The position numbers and the translations under genes are program-made. Below the pieces are notes generated by a model. It searched no databases. It was not told where the DNA came from and saw only the letters and a program-made list of their open reading frames with translations. Source: Gammaproteobacteria bacterium (GTDB lineage Bacteria; Pseudomonadota; Gammaproteobacteria; SZUA-140). From it: 34,523 nucleotides of DNA. The first letter of the stretch is position 1. Each line of letters begins with the position of its first letter. The stretch lies in NCBI GenBank assembly GCA_020847075.1, contig JADLCS010000081.1, forward strand, positions 1 to 34,523. The letters are read 5' to 3'. Below, one piece after another: positions 19,706 to 32,368 of the stretch.

Positions 19706-20881
19706 CTATTCTAACTCCCCGTTTCCCGGGAGACCCGGGTCGCGGGGTTCGAGTGGTTCGCACGACCGCGCCCCGCCGGGGGCCTCCGCGCGCGACAGCG
19801 GCAGCCGCACCGCGAGCCGGGTGCCGCCTTCGGGCCTGCGCCCGATATCGAATTCTCCGCGCAGGGCGGCCACGCGTTCGCGCATGCCGATCAATCCCCA
19901 GGCGTCGCGGCGCCGCAGTTCCGGTCCGCTGATGCCGACGCCGTCGTCCGCCACCCTGAGATGGACGGTGTCGCGGTCGTGGAAGATGTCGATCGCGATG
20001 GACCCGGCGCGCGCATGGCGCGAGATATTGGTGAGCGCCTCCTGCAGTATGCGGTAAAGCGCGATGGAACAGTCATGGTCGATCTGGAGTCCGTCCAGAT
20101 CGATGGAGACGCGGCAGTCCAGCCCCTCGTTCTGTTGCCGGAAACGATCGATGGACCAGCTCAGCGCGCCTTCCAGCCCGAAGACGCCGAGGCTGGCCGG
20201 GCGCAGGCGCAGCGTGATGTCCTGCACCGTCCGGGCCGTGCATTCGACGAGTTCGCGCATCTCGTCCAGCCGGCCGCGGATCTGTTCGTCGGGCGGGCAG
20301 TGCTTGAGGAGCCAGTACAGGTCCAGGTTCATCACGGTGAGCGCCTGCCCCAGTTCGTCGTGGAGCTCGCGGGCGATGCGTGTGCGCTGCGCCTCGTTGA
20401 CGGTCTCCTGGTGCCGGGTCAGCCTGAGCAGCTTCTCGTTGGATTCCTGCAGGGCCGCATGCGCCTGCTTCAGTTCGGTGATGTCGCGGGCGAACGCGAG
20501 GTGGCCGGGTGCCTCGCCCGCAACCGGCACGATGCGCAGGTGTATGTGGCGGGTGGTCCCGTCGGGGCGGTTCAGGCGGAATTGCCGGTCGAACGCGTGC
20601 TCGCCGGGGGCGGCGAGGTAGGCCTCGAAGGAGCGTTCGACCTGCGCTCTGTCCTTGCGGTGGATGGTGGCGGACCAGGAACGCGGCTGTTCGAGCAGGG
20701 AGTCGGCGGCCTGTTGCCACAGGCGCTGATAGGCGGGGCTGACATAGAACACCTCGTTTCCGTCCGTGCCGGTCAACCAGAAGGTCTCGTCTATATTGTC
20801 CGCCAGAACCCGGAACGCCCGGTTATCCCTTCCAAAAAACACGTTGCTCTCCCGCAGCGCCCACTTCCGGCTTCCGGTCAT
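19706..20881 (-). CDS. cytoplasmic PAS-domain histidine kinase (HisKA_3 / NarX-type core)
   Basis: A 391-residue sensor kinase with no membrane segment or signal peptide. A PAS domain covers about 20-138 (FWLTGTDGNEVFYVSPAYQRLW ... HLAFARDITELKQ), and a short coiled coil follows. The HisKA_3 dimerisation helix carries H174 in RIARELHDELGQ, and the ATPase domain has N285 (N box), DDGVGIS at about 312-318 and GLIGMRERV at about 329-337. This core is the kind that pairs with NarL-type regulators, such as the next gene. The ligand or cofactor of the PAS domain is unknown. The ATG at 20881 has a weak ribosome site. It follows mfd on the same strand after 155 bp. Confidence 0.92.
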   Translation of the reverse strand: MTGSRKWALRESNVFFGRDNRAFRVLADNIDETFWLTGTDGNEVFYVSPAYQRLWQQAADSLLEQPRSWSATIHRKDRAQVERSFEAYLAAPGEHAFDRQFRLNRPDGTTRHIHLRIVPVAGEAPGHLAFARDITELKQAHAALQESNEKLLRLTRHQETVNEAQRTRIARELHDELGQALTVMNLDLYWLLKHCPPDEQIRGRLDEMRELVECTARTVQDITLRLRPASLGVFGLEGALSWSIDRFRQQNEGLDCRVSIDLDGLQIDHDCSIALYRILQEALTNISRHARAGSIAIDIFHDRDTVHLRVADDGVGISGPELRRRDAWGLIGMRERVAALRGEFDIGRRPEGGTRLAVRLPLSRAEAPGGARSCEPLEPRDPGLPGNGELE

Positions 20882-21036
20882 CCGATTTCAGAGGCTTTTC
20901 TTGTCGGTCACGTCCCGAGGTCACGGCAACCGATGATTAGGATTACCGAAAAGACATGGAGAGAAAATAGGAATTAGGCTGATTCGACTCGAGATTCGGC
21001 GGGGTCGAGCGCGGCCGCCGGCATCGGCCGGAGAGG

Positions 21037-24537
<3,501 letters not shown>

Positions 24538-24636
24538 GGTGGATACGGCTGTCGGACGGCGGTTTCGCGAGTGCGCAAGTCTAGCAAAATTTATCCGCCC
24601 ATGCCGCCGCGACGCCGGTGCCGTGTCCGAGGTGTT

Positions 24637-25191
24637 TCAGCGCGGTTTCCTCAGCAGCACGTAGAGCGCGCCGGTGCCGCCGTCGCCGGGGCGGGCGGAA
24701 CAGAAGGCCAGCACCTCGGGACGCCGCAGCCACGTGTTGACGCCGGATTTCAGCACCGGCGTCCGGTCCGGCGCGCTGCGCCCCTTGCCGTGGATGACGA
24801 GGACGCAGCGCGCGTCCGCGGCCAGGCTCCGGGCGAGAAAGACATCCAACTCGCGCCGCGCGAGCGCGGCGGTCATGCCGTGCAGGTCGAGTGTCGCCTC
24901 GAGGGGGAATTGCCCGCGGCGGAGTCTGCGCATCACGCCGTGCTGCAGGCCCGGGCGGGCGAAGGCCAGGCTGTCGCCGATCTCCGTCTCCGCGACGGAT
25001 TCGCGGACGCGCGGTTCCTCGGGCAGGCGGGGCTCATCGCGAGCGCGCGGACGCGGCGTCGGCGGGAGGCGCGTCCGCGGCGGGGGAGACCCGCGCTGGC
25101 GCAGCCGCCTGACGTCCTTGACGCTGGTGCGGAACAGCGTCCGATCTTGCTCGTCCGGATCCTCGCTCACCACGGCCGCGGGCCTCGTCAT
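24637..25191 (-). CDS. Smr-domain protein (SmrA/YdaL type)
   Basis: A 184-residue protein with a C-terminal Smr domain: LDLHGM at 101-106, a CVLVIHGKG strand-turn at about 129-137 and VLKSGVNTWLR at about 146-156. Smr domains of this type are nucleic-acid nicking or ribosome-rescue endonucleases; the exact substrate of this one is unknown. The first 95 residues are charged, proline- and arginine-rich and probably flexible. GGGAGG lies close upstream of the ATG at 25191. It precedes mfd on the same strand with a 99-bp gap. Confidence 0.88.
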   Translation of the reverse strand: MTRPAAVVSEDPDEQDRTLFRTSVKDVRRLRQRGSPPPRTRLPPTPRPRARDEPRLPEEPRVRESVAETEIGDSLAFARPGLQHGVMRRLRRGQFPLEATLDLHGMTAALARRELDVFLARSLAADARCVLVIHGKGRSAPDRTPVLKSGVNTWLRRPEVLAFCSARPGDGGTGALYVLLRKPR

Positions 25192-25250
25192 CGCCTCCCG
25201 GAATCTTCCATCGATCCTAGCCGGGGCGACTGGATTTTGGCAATTCTCTA

Positions 25251-25280
25251 TTGACCCGGAGAGCGGCGATTCAGTACCAT
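25251..25280 (+). promoter_or_regulatory. promoter of tRNA-Asn
   Basis: TTGACC (25251-25256) and TACCAT (25275-25280) are separated by 18 bp, with a GC-rich discriminator (GTCGCCC) after it as in stable-RNA promoters. The predicted start is about 18 bp before the mature tRNA. Confidence 0.6.
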
Positions 25281-25304
25281 GTCGCCCTGTATCGCCCCTA
25301 CCAT

Positions 25305-25380
<76 letters not shown>

Positions 25381-25465
25381 AATAAAACAATCGCCTGGAT
25401 TTTTCCGGCAGAACCCTGCCTCCCTCTCCCGCGCCCGCCTGTCCCGCGTCGTCCGCGTGGAAGTC

Positions 25466-27244
25466 TCAGGCATATCCGAATTCCTCCATCCAGCGCCGCA
25501 GCCCGGGGGCGTAGGGCCGCAGGTATTCCTCGTAGCGCCTCCAGAGTTCGTTCGAATCGGTGTACACGTCTTCGACGACCTGGCTGTAGCTGGGGGTGTT
25601 AATCATCCCTCTCCGCGCGACGGTGCGTTTGGGGTCCAGCAGGGCGCCGTCCCACTCCATGCCGAGGAACGAGACCAGGGATTTCAGCACGCGCTCGGTA
25701 TCCTGCGTCAGGTCCTCGTATCGCACGGGGTGGACGTCCAGGCCGTAACGTTCCCGGCAGAGATGAAAGATGGACATCGCGTGGTCGTACAGGGCGGAGG
25801 CCTGCGCCAGGTCCGACATCAGATACATGGGGACGTTGGGCTTGAAGTTCTGCTTGTAATTGCTCAGCAGGCAGTCGAGAGGGTGGCGGAGCGCCAGGAT
25901 GTAGCGCGCGTCCGGGAACAGGGCGTGCATCTCCGGCGCCATGATCAGGTTCAGCGGCAGTTTGTCGACGACGATCTTCCCGTTGTCGGAGTCGAGGTGC
26001 CGCTTCAGTTCGTCGGAATAGAGGCCCCGCATCCGGTCCAGTTCGTCGTCGCCCAGCGCCTCGATCCGGTCCGGTGCGCTAAATTCGCCGAGGGGGGCGA
26101 TCGCCCGCGTCATCAGCGGCCTTTCCTCGATGACCTCCATCTGCGGATGGCCTCTGAGGAATGCGTCGAGCAGGGTGGTGCCGGAACGCGGGAATCCGAC
26201 CAGGAAGACGCGCCGGGATCGGCCGGGGGCGGTGTGTCGGGCCGGGGGGGTGCCCTGTGCGGAGTGCAGATGCCGCCTTCTCCTTGCCACGTTTTCGAGG
26301 TATCCCGCGGCCGGCTCGGCGAAGGCCCGATAGGTCGTCCGGATGAGTCCGTTCATCCCGCGCATGTGCCGGAAGGCCTCGTCATGGCGGCGGGTCTTCT
26401 CGAGCGATTTGGCCAGCAGCTCGAGCCGCTTTATCTCCGAATGGACTCCCAGGACTCCGCCGTCGGTCCCGCGGAGCTCCGCGATGACCGCATCGAACGC
26501 CTTCATCCTGAAGTGATACGCCGCCTTTCTCAGCTTCAGTTCCGGCGGAAACAGCGGAAATACCCGGCGGGCGTTTTCCAGGACGTCGCGCGCGGAGTCC
26601 AGGCGGTTGGATTTTTCGAAAAGCTCGAACAGATTGCAATGCGCCTCGGTGAAGTCGGGCCGCAGTTCGATCGCCCGGGCGAAGCTGGCGGCCGCCTCGT
26701 CGAGCCGGCCCTGACCCTTGAGCGCATTGCCCAGGTTTCCATGCGCCTCGGCGAAACCGGGGTTCAGCGCGATCGCCCGCTCGAAGCTCGCGACCGCCTC
26801 GTCGAACCGGCCCTGGTCCTTGAGGATGTTGCCCAGATTACTGAAGGCGTCCGGGAAATCCGGCTTGAGTGCGGCGGCGCGGCGGAAGGCCCGTTCGGCG
26901 CCGGCGATCCGGCCGAGCCGGGCGCTGGATACCCCCAGGAGATTCCACAGCGCGAAGGCATCGGGGAACGCGTGCGTGAGTCTCTCCGCCTGCTCGGCCA
27001 CGGCGTCGAGTCGGCCCTGGTCGTAGAGCGAGGTGAGGTGCGCGAGCGACTCCCGCGGGAGATCCCCGGTGGAGGTGATGGTCCCCGCGGGCTCGCCCAG
27101 CCGGACCAGCGCCGCGCCGGCCCGCGGGTTGCCGGGAAAGCGCTGCAGCACCTCCTGATACAGTCTGCGCGCCGCCTCGAGTTCGCCCTTGCGCTCCAGC
27201 GACGTCGCGCGCAGCAGCGCCTGATCGACTGTCAGTTTCGCCAT
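25466..27244 (-). CDS. TPR-repeat sulfotransferase
   Basis: A 592-residue two-part protein. Tetratricopeptide repeats cover at least 97-230 (NLLGVSSARLGR, NLGNILKDQGRFDEA, NLGNALKGQGRLDEA), and an N-terminal part (EVLQRFPGNPRAG) looks like a further degenerate repeat. From about 345 a PAPS-dependent sulfotransferase follows: the phosphosulfate-binding loop VFLVGFPRSGTTLLD starts at 346 and the 3'-phosphate segment YILALRHPLDCLLSNYK at 448. There is no signal peptide or membrane span, so it is probably cytoplasmic. The acceptor is unknown; the TPR region may bind a protein or glycan-carrier substrate. The ATG at 27244 has a weak ribosome site. It is divergent from the next gene. Confidence 0.92.
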   Translation of the reverse strand: MAKLTVDQALLRATSLERKGELEAARRLYQEVLQRFPGNPRAGAALVRLGEPAGTITSTGDLPRESLAHLTSLYDQGRLDAVAEQAERLTHAFPDAFALWNLLGVSSARLGRIAGAERAFRRAAALKPDFPDAFSNLGNILKDQGRFDEAVASFERAIALNPGFAEAHGNLGNALKGQGRLDEAAASFARAIELRPDFTEAHCNLFELFEKSNRLDSARDVLENARRVFPLFPPELKLRKAAYHFRMKAFDAVIAELRGTDGGVLGVHSEIKRLELLAKSLEKTRRHDEAFRHMRGMNGLIRTTYRAFAEPAAGYLENVARRRRHLHSAQGTPPARHTAPGRSRRVFLVGFPRSGTTLLDAFLRGHPQMEVIEERPLMTRAIAPLGEFSAPDRIEALGDDELDRMRGLYSDELKRHLDSDNGKIVVDKLPLNLIMAPEMHALFPDARYILALRHPLDCLLSNYKQNFKPNVPMYLMSDLAQASALYDHAMSIFHLCRERYGLDVHPVRYEDLTQDTERVLKSLVSFLGMEWDGALLDPKRTVARRGMINTPSYSQVVEDVYTDSNELWRRYEEYLRPYAPGLRRWMEEFGYA

Positions 27245-27333
27245 GAGTTCGTGCCACGGTGCCTGTTCCGGCCAAGGGTATCAGAATGCCCCCCGGGATG
27301 CATGACCCGGGCAGGCCGGGGGACGGGAACCCG

Positions 27334-27351
27334 GACGCCGTCGACGGCGTC
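27334..27351. promoter_or_regulatory. 18-bp perfect palindrome in the sulfotransferase / TolA-like divergent gap
   Basis: GACGCCGTC directly followed by GACGGCGTC is a perfect palindrome 47 bp before the preferred start of the TolA-like gene, in the 153-bp gap shared with the divergent sulfotransferase. It could bind a dimeric regulator. No promoter hexamers are clear. Confidence 0.35.
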
Positions 27352-27397
27352 TTCCATGAAGTATCCCGATTGCGTTCACGCGTTCCGGCGGCGGTCC

Positions 27398-28303
27398 ATG
27401 GTGCGAATCTTTCTGGCGGGTCTTCTGCTCTCGTGTCACGGCGTCGCGTGGGCCGGCTGGGAGGCCTGGTTCGAGGTGGACCGTTCCAGCAACGGGATCG
27501 TCACGTCGGTCAGGACGCAGGACACCCGTGGCAACCGCTTCGTCATCCGGCGCGACGCGGGGGGCGCGTTCCAGGGCGAGCTGTATCTCAACGCCTATCT
27601 GCCCGAACCGGACCGGCTGGAGGCGGCGGCGCCGGTGACCTTCTCCGTCGATGGTTTTCCGCCGCATGTGATCGAGGCCGGCGCCTGGGTGATGGCGGAG
27701 CCCTACCGAAGGTTGAGCTTCCCGCTCGGCGGCCCGCCGGAAGAGGGGCTCAGCGAGGCGATGATCGAGATCCTCGAGGGCGAGGGGATCGGCTTTTCCT
27801 ATCGCGCCGGCGTCTCGGGGCAGGAGACCGTGCGGTTTTCCTTTGCCGACCCCGATGGCCTCGCGGCGCGCGTGCTCGAGGTCCCGCGGCCGATCGATCA
27901 TGCGCGGCACGGGCAGTTGCGCGCGGCCCGGGCGCGCCTGGACGCGGCGGCGCAGGCGCCGGTGGATCCGGAGGCGCGGCGTGTGCGGGACCTCCTGGTC
28001 GAACGCCAGCGGGAGACGATACGGGCGCGCGTGCTGGAACGCTGGATGAGGCCGGCGCACGTGGCCGGACGGCGCTGCACGTTGCGGATCACGCTGATGT
28101 CGACCGGCGAGGTCCTCCGGGTGGAGGTGGTCGGGGGCAGCGGCGACCCGGACTTCGATGCCTCGATGGCGGAGGCGGCGCGCGACGCCTCGCCGCTGCC
28201 CCTGCCCGCAGACCCGTCGTTGTTCGGTGCGTTCCAGCGGATCGAGATGAGCTTCGGCCCCGGCGCGGAGGAGGGCGGGGGCCGGACCTACTCCGGCACC
28301 TGA
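27398..28303 (+). CDS. secreted protein with TolA/TonB-like C-terminal domain
   Basis: A 301-residue protein. The ATG at 27398 gives a clean signal peptide (MVRIFLAGLLLSCHGVAWA, cut before GWEAW); an in-frame ATG at 27356 would add 14 residues. Residues of about 20-170 form a beta-rich domain I do not recognise (FVIRRDAGGAFQGELYLNAY, VTFSVDGFPPH, VRFSFADPDG), somewhat like IalB-type periplasmic domains. After an Ala/Arg-rich linker, about 205-295 matches the TolA C-terminal fold: ARVLERWMRP, CTLRITLMSTGEVLRVEVVGGSGDPDFD, ASPLPLP, FQRIEMSF. Unlike TolA or TonB it has no N-terminal membrane anchor or long Pro/Lys spacer, so it is probably a soluble periplasmic protein. Its partner is unknown. 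Confidence 0.8.
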   Translation: MVRIFLAGLLLSCHGVAWAGWEAWFEVDRSSNGIVTSVRTQDTRGNRFVIRRDAGGAFQGELYLNAYLPEPDRLEAAAPVTFSVDGFPPHVIEAGAWVMAEPYRRLSFPLGGPPEEGLSEAMIEILEGEGIGFSYRAGVSGQETVRFSFADPDGLAARVLEVPRPIDHARHGQLRAARARLDAAAQAPVDPEARRVRDLLVERQRETIRARVLERWMRPAHVAGRRCTLRITLMSTGEVLRVEVVGGSGDPDFDASMAEAARDASPLPLPADPSLFGAFQRIEMSFGPGAEEGGGRTYSGT

Positions 28304-28411
28304 GCGGCGCCGCGTCCCCGCCGCGCGCCCCGGTTCCCCGCCCGCCCTTTCCCCGTGCGGACCGCCCGCATGCCGCGCACCCTGTGCGGAGTCCGCGTCT
28401 GCCGCGCCGCG

Positions 28412-28427
28412 AGGCACGATAATTGCT
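28412..28427 (+). promoter_or_regulatory. sigma-54 (RpoN) promoter candidate
   Basis: AGGCACG-ATAA-TTGCT matches the TGGCACG-N4-TTGCW consensus at all but the first base. The invariant GG (28413-28414) and GC (28425-28426) are correctly spaced. Transcription would start near 28438, about 195 bp before the small gene. An upstream activator site was not identified. Confidence 0.55.
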
Positions 28428-28510
28428 AACCAGCCGTATCGGGCCGTGCGGTCGCGGGGCAAGTCCTTATCTTTCCCAGGGTTTCCGGCGCATCGTGGAC
28501 GGGAGGCGGC

Positions 28511-28537
28511 TAAAGTTGCGCCCCCCGGCGTCGAAAC
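28511..28537 (+). promoter_or_regulatory. possible sigma-28 (FliA) promoter
   Basis: TAAAGTTG, 11 bp, GTCGAAAC compares with the consensus TAAAGTTT-N11-GCCGATAA at 7 of 8 and 5 of 8 positions. The predicted start is about 90 bp before the small gene. The -10 match is imperfect. Confidence 0.3.
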
Positions 28538-28633
28538 AGGAGTGGATCTGTCAAATCTGTGTCACGAGGCTGTCCAGGGAGGGTGGCCGCGATCGGGCAG
28601 TACAGCTCGGGCACCTCGCTGAGGGGAAATACC

Positions 28634-28843
28634 ATGGAATTGGAACAGATCAGAACCCGGGGACGCGACCTCGGTTTGAATGAGTTCATCCTGCAGGGGT
28701 CCAAGCGGATCCTGATCCAGGCGATTCAGCAGGCCGAAGGCCGCAAGACCTGTTTTCTGAGCGAAGACCGCTTTCTGTGCCACAAGTGCGATTGCGAGTG
28801 GCGTTCGGACTGCCAGAAATTGACCGCCGCCTGGCGGCGCTGA
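28634..28843 (+). CDS. small SAP-like cysteine-rich protein
   Basis: A 69-residue protein with a strong ribosome site (GAGGGG, 7 bases before the ATG). The N-terminal half (IRTRGRDLGLNEFILQGSKRILIQAIQQAEG) looks like a SAP-type helix-turn-helix nucleic-acid-binding motif. The C-terminal half has five cysteines (C40, C49, C52, C54, C60) and H50 in the pattern CF-x7-CHKCDCEWRSDC, suggesting a small metal site. I recall a family of short proteins with IQxAEG, CF and C-x-W-R-x-DC patterns annotated as SAP-domain proteins; the function is unknown. It is convergent with the aminotransferase gene, 12 bp apart. Confidence 0.75.
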   Translation: MELEQIRTRGRDLGLNEFILQGSKRILIQAIQQAEGRKTCFLSEDRFLCHKCDCEWRSDCQKLTAAWRR

Positions 28844-28855
28844 GCGGGCGACGGC

Positions 28856-30037
28856 TCAGGTCCGCAGCGCCGTGGCGATGCGCTGCAGGCCCTTCTTCAG
28901 ATTGTCCAGACCGGTGGCGAAGGACAGCCGCATGTAGCCCGGGGCGCCGAACGCCGAGCCCGGCACCAGGGCGACCCCCGCCTCGTTGATGAGATATTCC
29001 CCCAGATCCAGATCGTCCTTCAGCTTCAGACGTTCGATCACCGCCTGCATGAGCGGAAAGGCATAGAACGCCCCGCGCGACGGCAGGCAGCGCACGCCGG
29101 GCATGGCGTTCAGCGCCTCGACCACGTAGTCGTGCCGCGCGCGGAAGGCGCGGTTCATGTCCGCGATGAAGGATTGATCGCCGTTCAGCGCGGCCTCCGC
29201 GGCCACCTGCGAGATGGAGGCCGGGTTGGACGTGCTCTGGGACTGGATGTTTTCCATCGCGCAGATCAGCTCGGCCGGGCCCGCGGCGTAGCCGATGCGC
29301 CAGCCGGTCATGGAATAGCTCTTCGAGACGCCGTTCAGCACCACGGCGCGGTCGTACAGTTCGGGGCAGGCCATCAGGATGTTACAGAAGGGTTCGGCGT
29401 CGTCCAGGCGCACGTGTTCGTAGATGTCGTCGCTCGCCACCACCACGTGCGGATGGCGTCGCAGCACCGCGCCGAGCGCGACCAGTTCCGCGCGCGAGTA
29501 GGTCGCGCCGGTGGGGTTCGACGGACTGTTGATGATCACCAAGCGCGTGCGCCGGGTGATGGCCTGTTCGAGCTGCGCGGGCGTGATCTTGAAGCCCTGC
29601 TCGATGCCGCTGTCGATGAAGACCGGGACGCCGTCGGCGAGCAGCACCATGTCCGGGTAGGAGACCCAGTACGGCGCGGGGATGATGACCTCGTCGCCCG
29701 GATTGAGCAGGGCCTGCACCAGATTGTAGATGCACTGTTTGCCGCCGACCGACACCAGGACCTGACCCGGCGCGTATTCGAGGCCGTTGTCGCGCCGGAA
29801 CTTGTCGGCCACCGCCCGGCGCAGCCCGGGTATGCCGGCGACCGGGGTGTAACGGGTGAAGCCGGCGCGGATCGCCTCGATCGCGGCCTGCTTGATGTGT
29901 TCAGGGGTGTCGAAATCCGGTTCGCCGGCACCGAAGCCGATGATGTCCTTGCCTTCCGCACGCAGTCGCGCCGCGCGCGCGGTGACCGCCAGTGTCGGCG
30001 AGGGTTTGATGCGCTGTACCCGTTGCGAGAGTTCCAC
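28856..30037 (-). CDS. aspartate aminotransferase, subgroup Ib (AspC/AatA type)
   Basis: A 393-residue PLP enzyme interconverting aspartate/2-oxoglutarate and oxaloacetate/glutamate; enzymes of this subgroup can also accept prephenate. The opening VQRIKPSPTLAVTARAARLR and GFGAGEPDFDTP, N174 in SPSNPTG, D204 and Y206 in DDIYEH, the PLP lysine K239 in NGVSKSYSMTGWR, and R370 in YMRLSFA are all present. The start is GTG at 30037, which matches the family N terminus. It is divergent from uvrB with an 84-bp shared gap. Confidence 0.94.
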   Translation of the reverse strand: MELSQRVQRIKPSPTLAVTARAARLRAEGKDIIGFGAGEPDFDTPEHIKQAAIEAIRAGFTRYTPVAGIPGLRRAVADKFRRDNGLEYAPGQVLVSVGGKQCIYNLVQALLNPGDEVIIPAPYWVSYPDMVLLADGVPVFIDSGIEQGFKITPAQLEQAITRRTRLVIINSPSNPTGATYSRAELVALGAVLRRHPHVVVASDDIYEHVRLDDAEPFCNILMACPELYDRAVVLNGVSKSYSMTGWRIGYAAGPAELICAMENIQSQSTSNPASISQVAAEAALNGDQSFIADMNRAFRARHDYVVEALNAMPGVRCLPSRGAFYAFPLMQAVIERLKLKDDLDLGEYLINEAGVALVPGSAFGAPGYMRLSFATGLDNLKKGLQRIATALRT

Positions 30038-30121
30038 GTGTGTCCGAATCCCCTGTCTGAATCCCCGGAATAAATCGAGGTGCTAAGTGTAATATACTTG
30101 GCGAGATCCCCGCAAAGCGCC

Positions 30122-32137
<2,016 letters not shown>

Positions 32138-32172
32138 GGGGCGGCGGCGGAGGGCGCCATGTGCGGTTTCTG

Positions 32173-32201
32173 TTGCGGCGGCCGGGGCGATCGAGTATCT
32201 T
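32173..32201 (+). promoter_or_regulatory. promoter of tRNA-Val
   Basis: TTGCGG (32173-32178) and TATCTT (32196-32201) are separated by 17 bp. The predicted start is a few bases before the mature 5' end at 32211, leaving almost no leader. Confidence 0.45.
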
Positions 32202-32210
32202 AGGCGCTTT

Positions 32211-32287
32211 AGGCGCGTAGCTCAGTTGGTTAGAGCACCACCTTGACATGGTGGGGGTCGTTGGTTCAAATCCAATCGCGCCTACCA
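32211..32287 (+). tRNA. tRNA-Val (anticodon GAC)
   Basis: A 77-nt cloverleaf. The acceptor AGGCGCG pairs with CGCGCCT, with discriminator A and encoded CCA. The D arm is GCTCAGTTGGTTAGAGC, the anticodon stem CCACC/GGTGG holds TT-GAC-AT (anticodon 32245-32247), and the T loop is TTCAAAT. The central part is nearly identical to E. coli tRNA-Val(GAC). Confidence 0.98.
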
Positions 32288-32297
32288 GACGGTTGCG

Positions 32298-32325
32298 AGC
32301 ACTGTGGTCACAGTGCTTTTTTTAT
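32298..32325 (+). terminator. rho-independent terminator after tRNA-Val
   Basis: AGCACTGT (32298-32305), loop GGTC, and ACAGTGCT (32310-32317) run into seven T residues (32317-32323). This is the clearest intrinsic terminator in the window. It lies between tRNA-Val and thrS. Confidence 0.88.
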
Positions 32326-32326
32326 T

Positions 32327-32350
32327 CCCCGCCGGCGGGTTCCGGCGGGG
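32327..32350 (+). promoter_or_regulatory. GC-rich hairpin in the thrS leader
   Basis: CCCCGCCGG (32327-32335) and CCGGCGGGG (32342-32350) form a perfect 9-bp stem with a six-base loop, 18 bp before the thrS ATG. No separate promoter is visible between the terminator and thrS. The hairpin could regulate thrS translation or mark read-through control. Confidence 0.5.
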
Positions 32351-32368
32351 GATGTATCCTTCAGCGCG

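Larger units (their letters stand above)
28304..28633. other. 330-bp gene-free leader region upstream of the Cys-rich small protein
   Basis: The first 100 bp are very GC-rich without clear signals. A sigma-54-type promoter (28412-28427) and a sigma-28-type sequence (28511-28537) follow, then an untranslated leader up to the ribosome site GAGGGG before 28634. I see no coding frame that I would defend. Confidence 0.7.

Noticed and set aside
25457-27397. Plus-strand extension of the TolA-like frame by about 650 codons
   Set aside because: This part is antisense to the TPR-sulfotransferase. The signal peptide fixes a start at 27398 (or 27356).
27281-28462. 393-codon open frame on the minus strand
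   Set aside because: Antisense of the TolA-like gene; no signal peptide or domain, while the plus strand has both.
30038-30121. LexA (SOS) operator upstream of uvrB
   Set aside because: No CTGT-N8-ACAG-like sequence is present in the divergent gap; a lone CTGTCTG is not enough.
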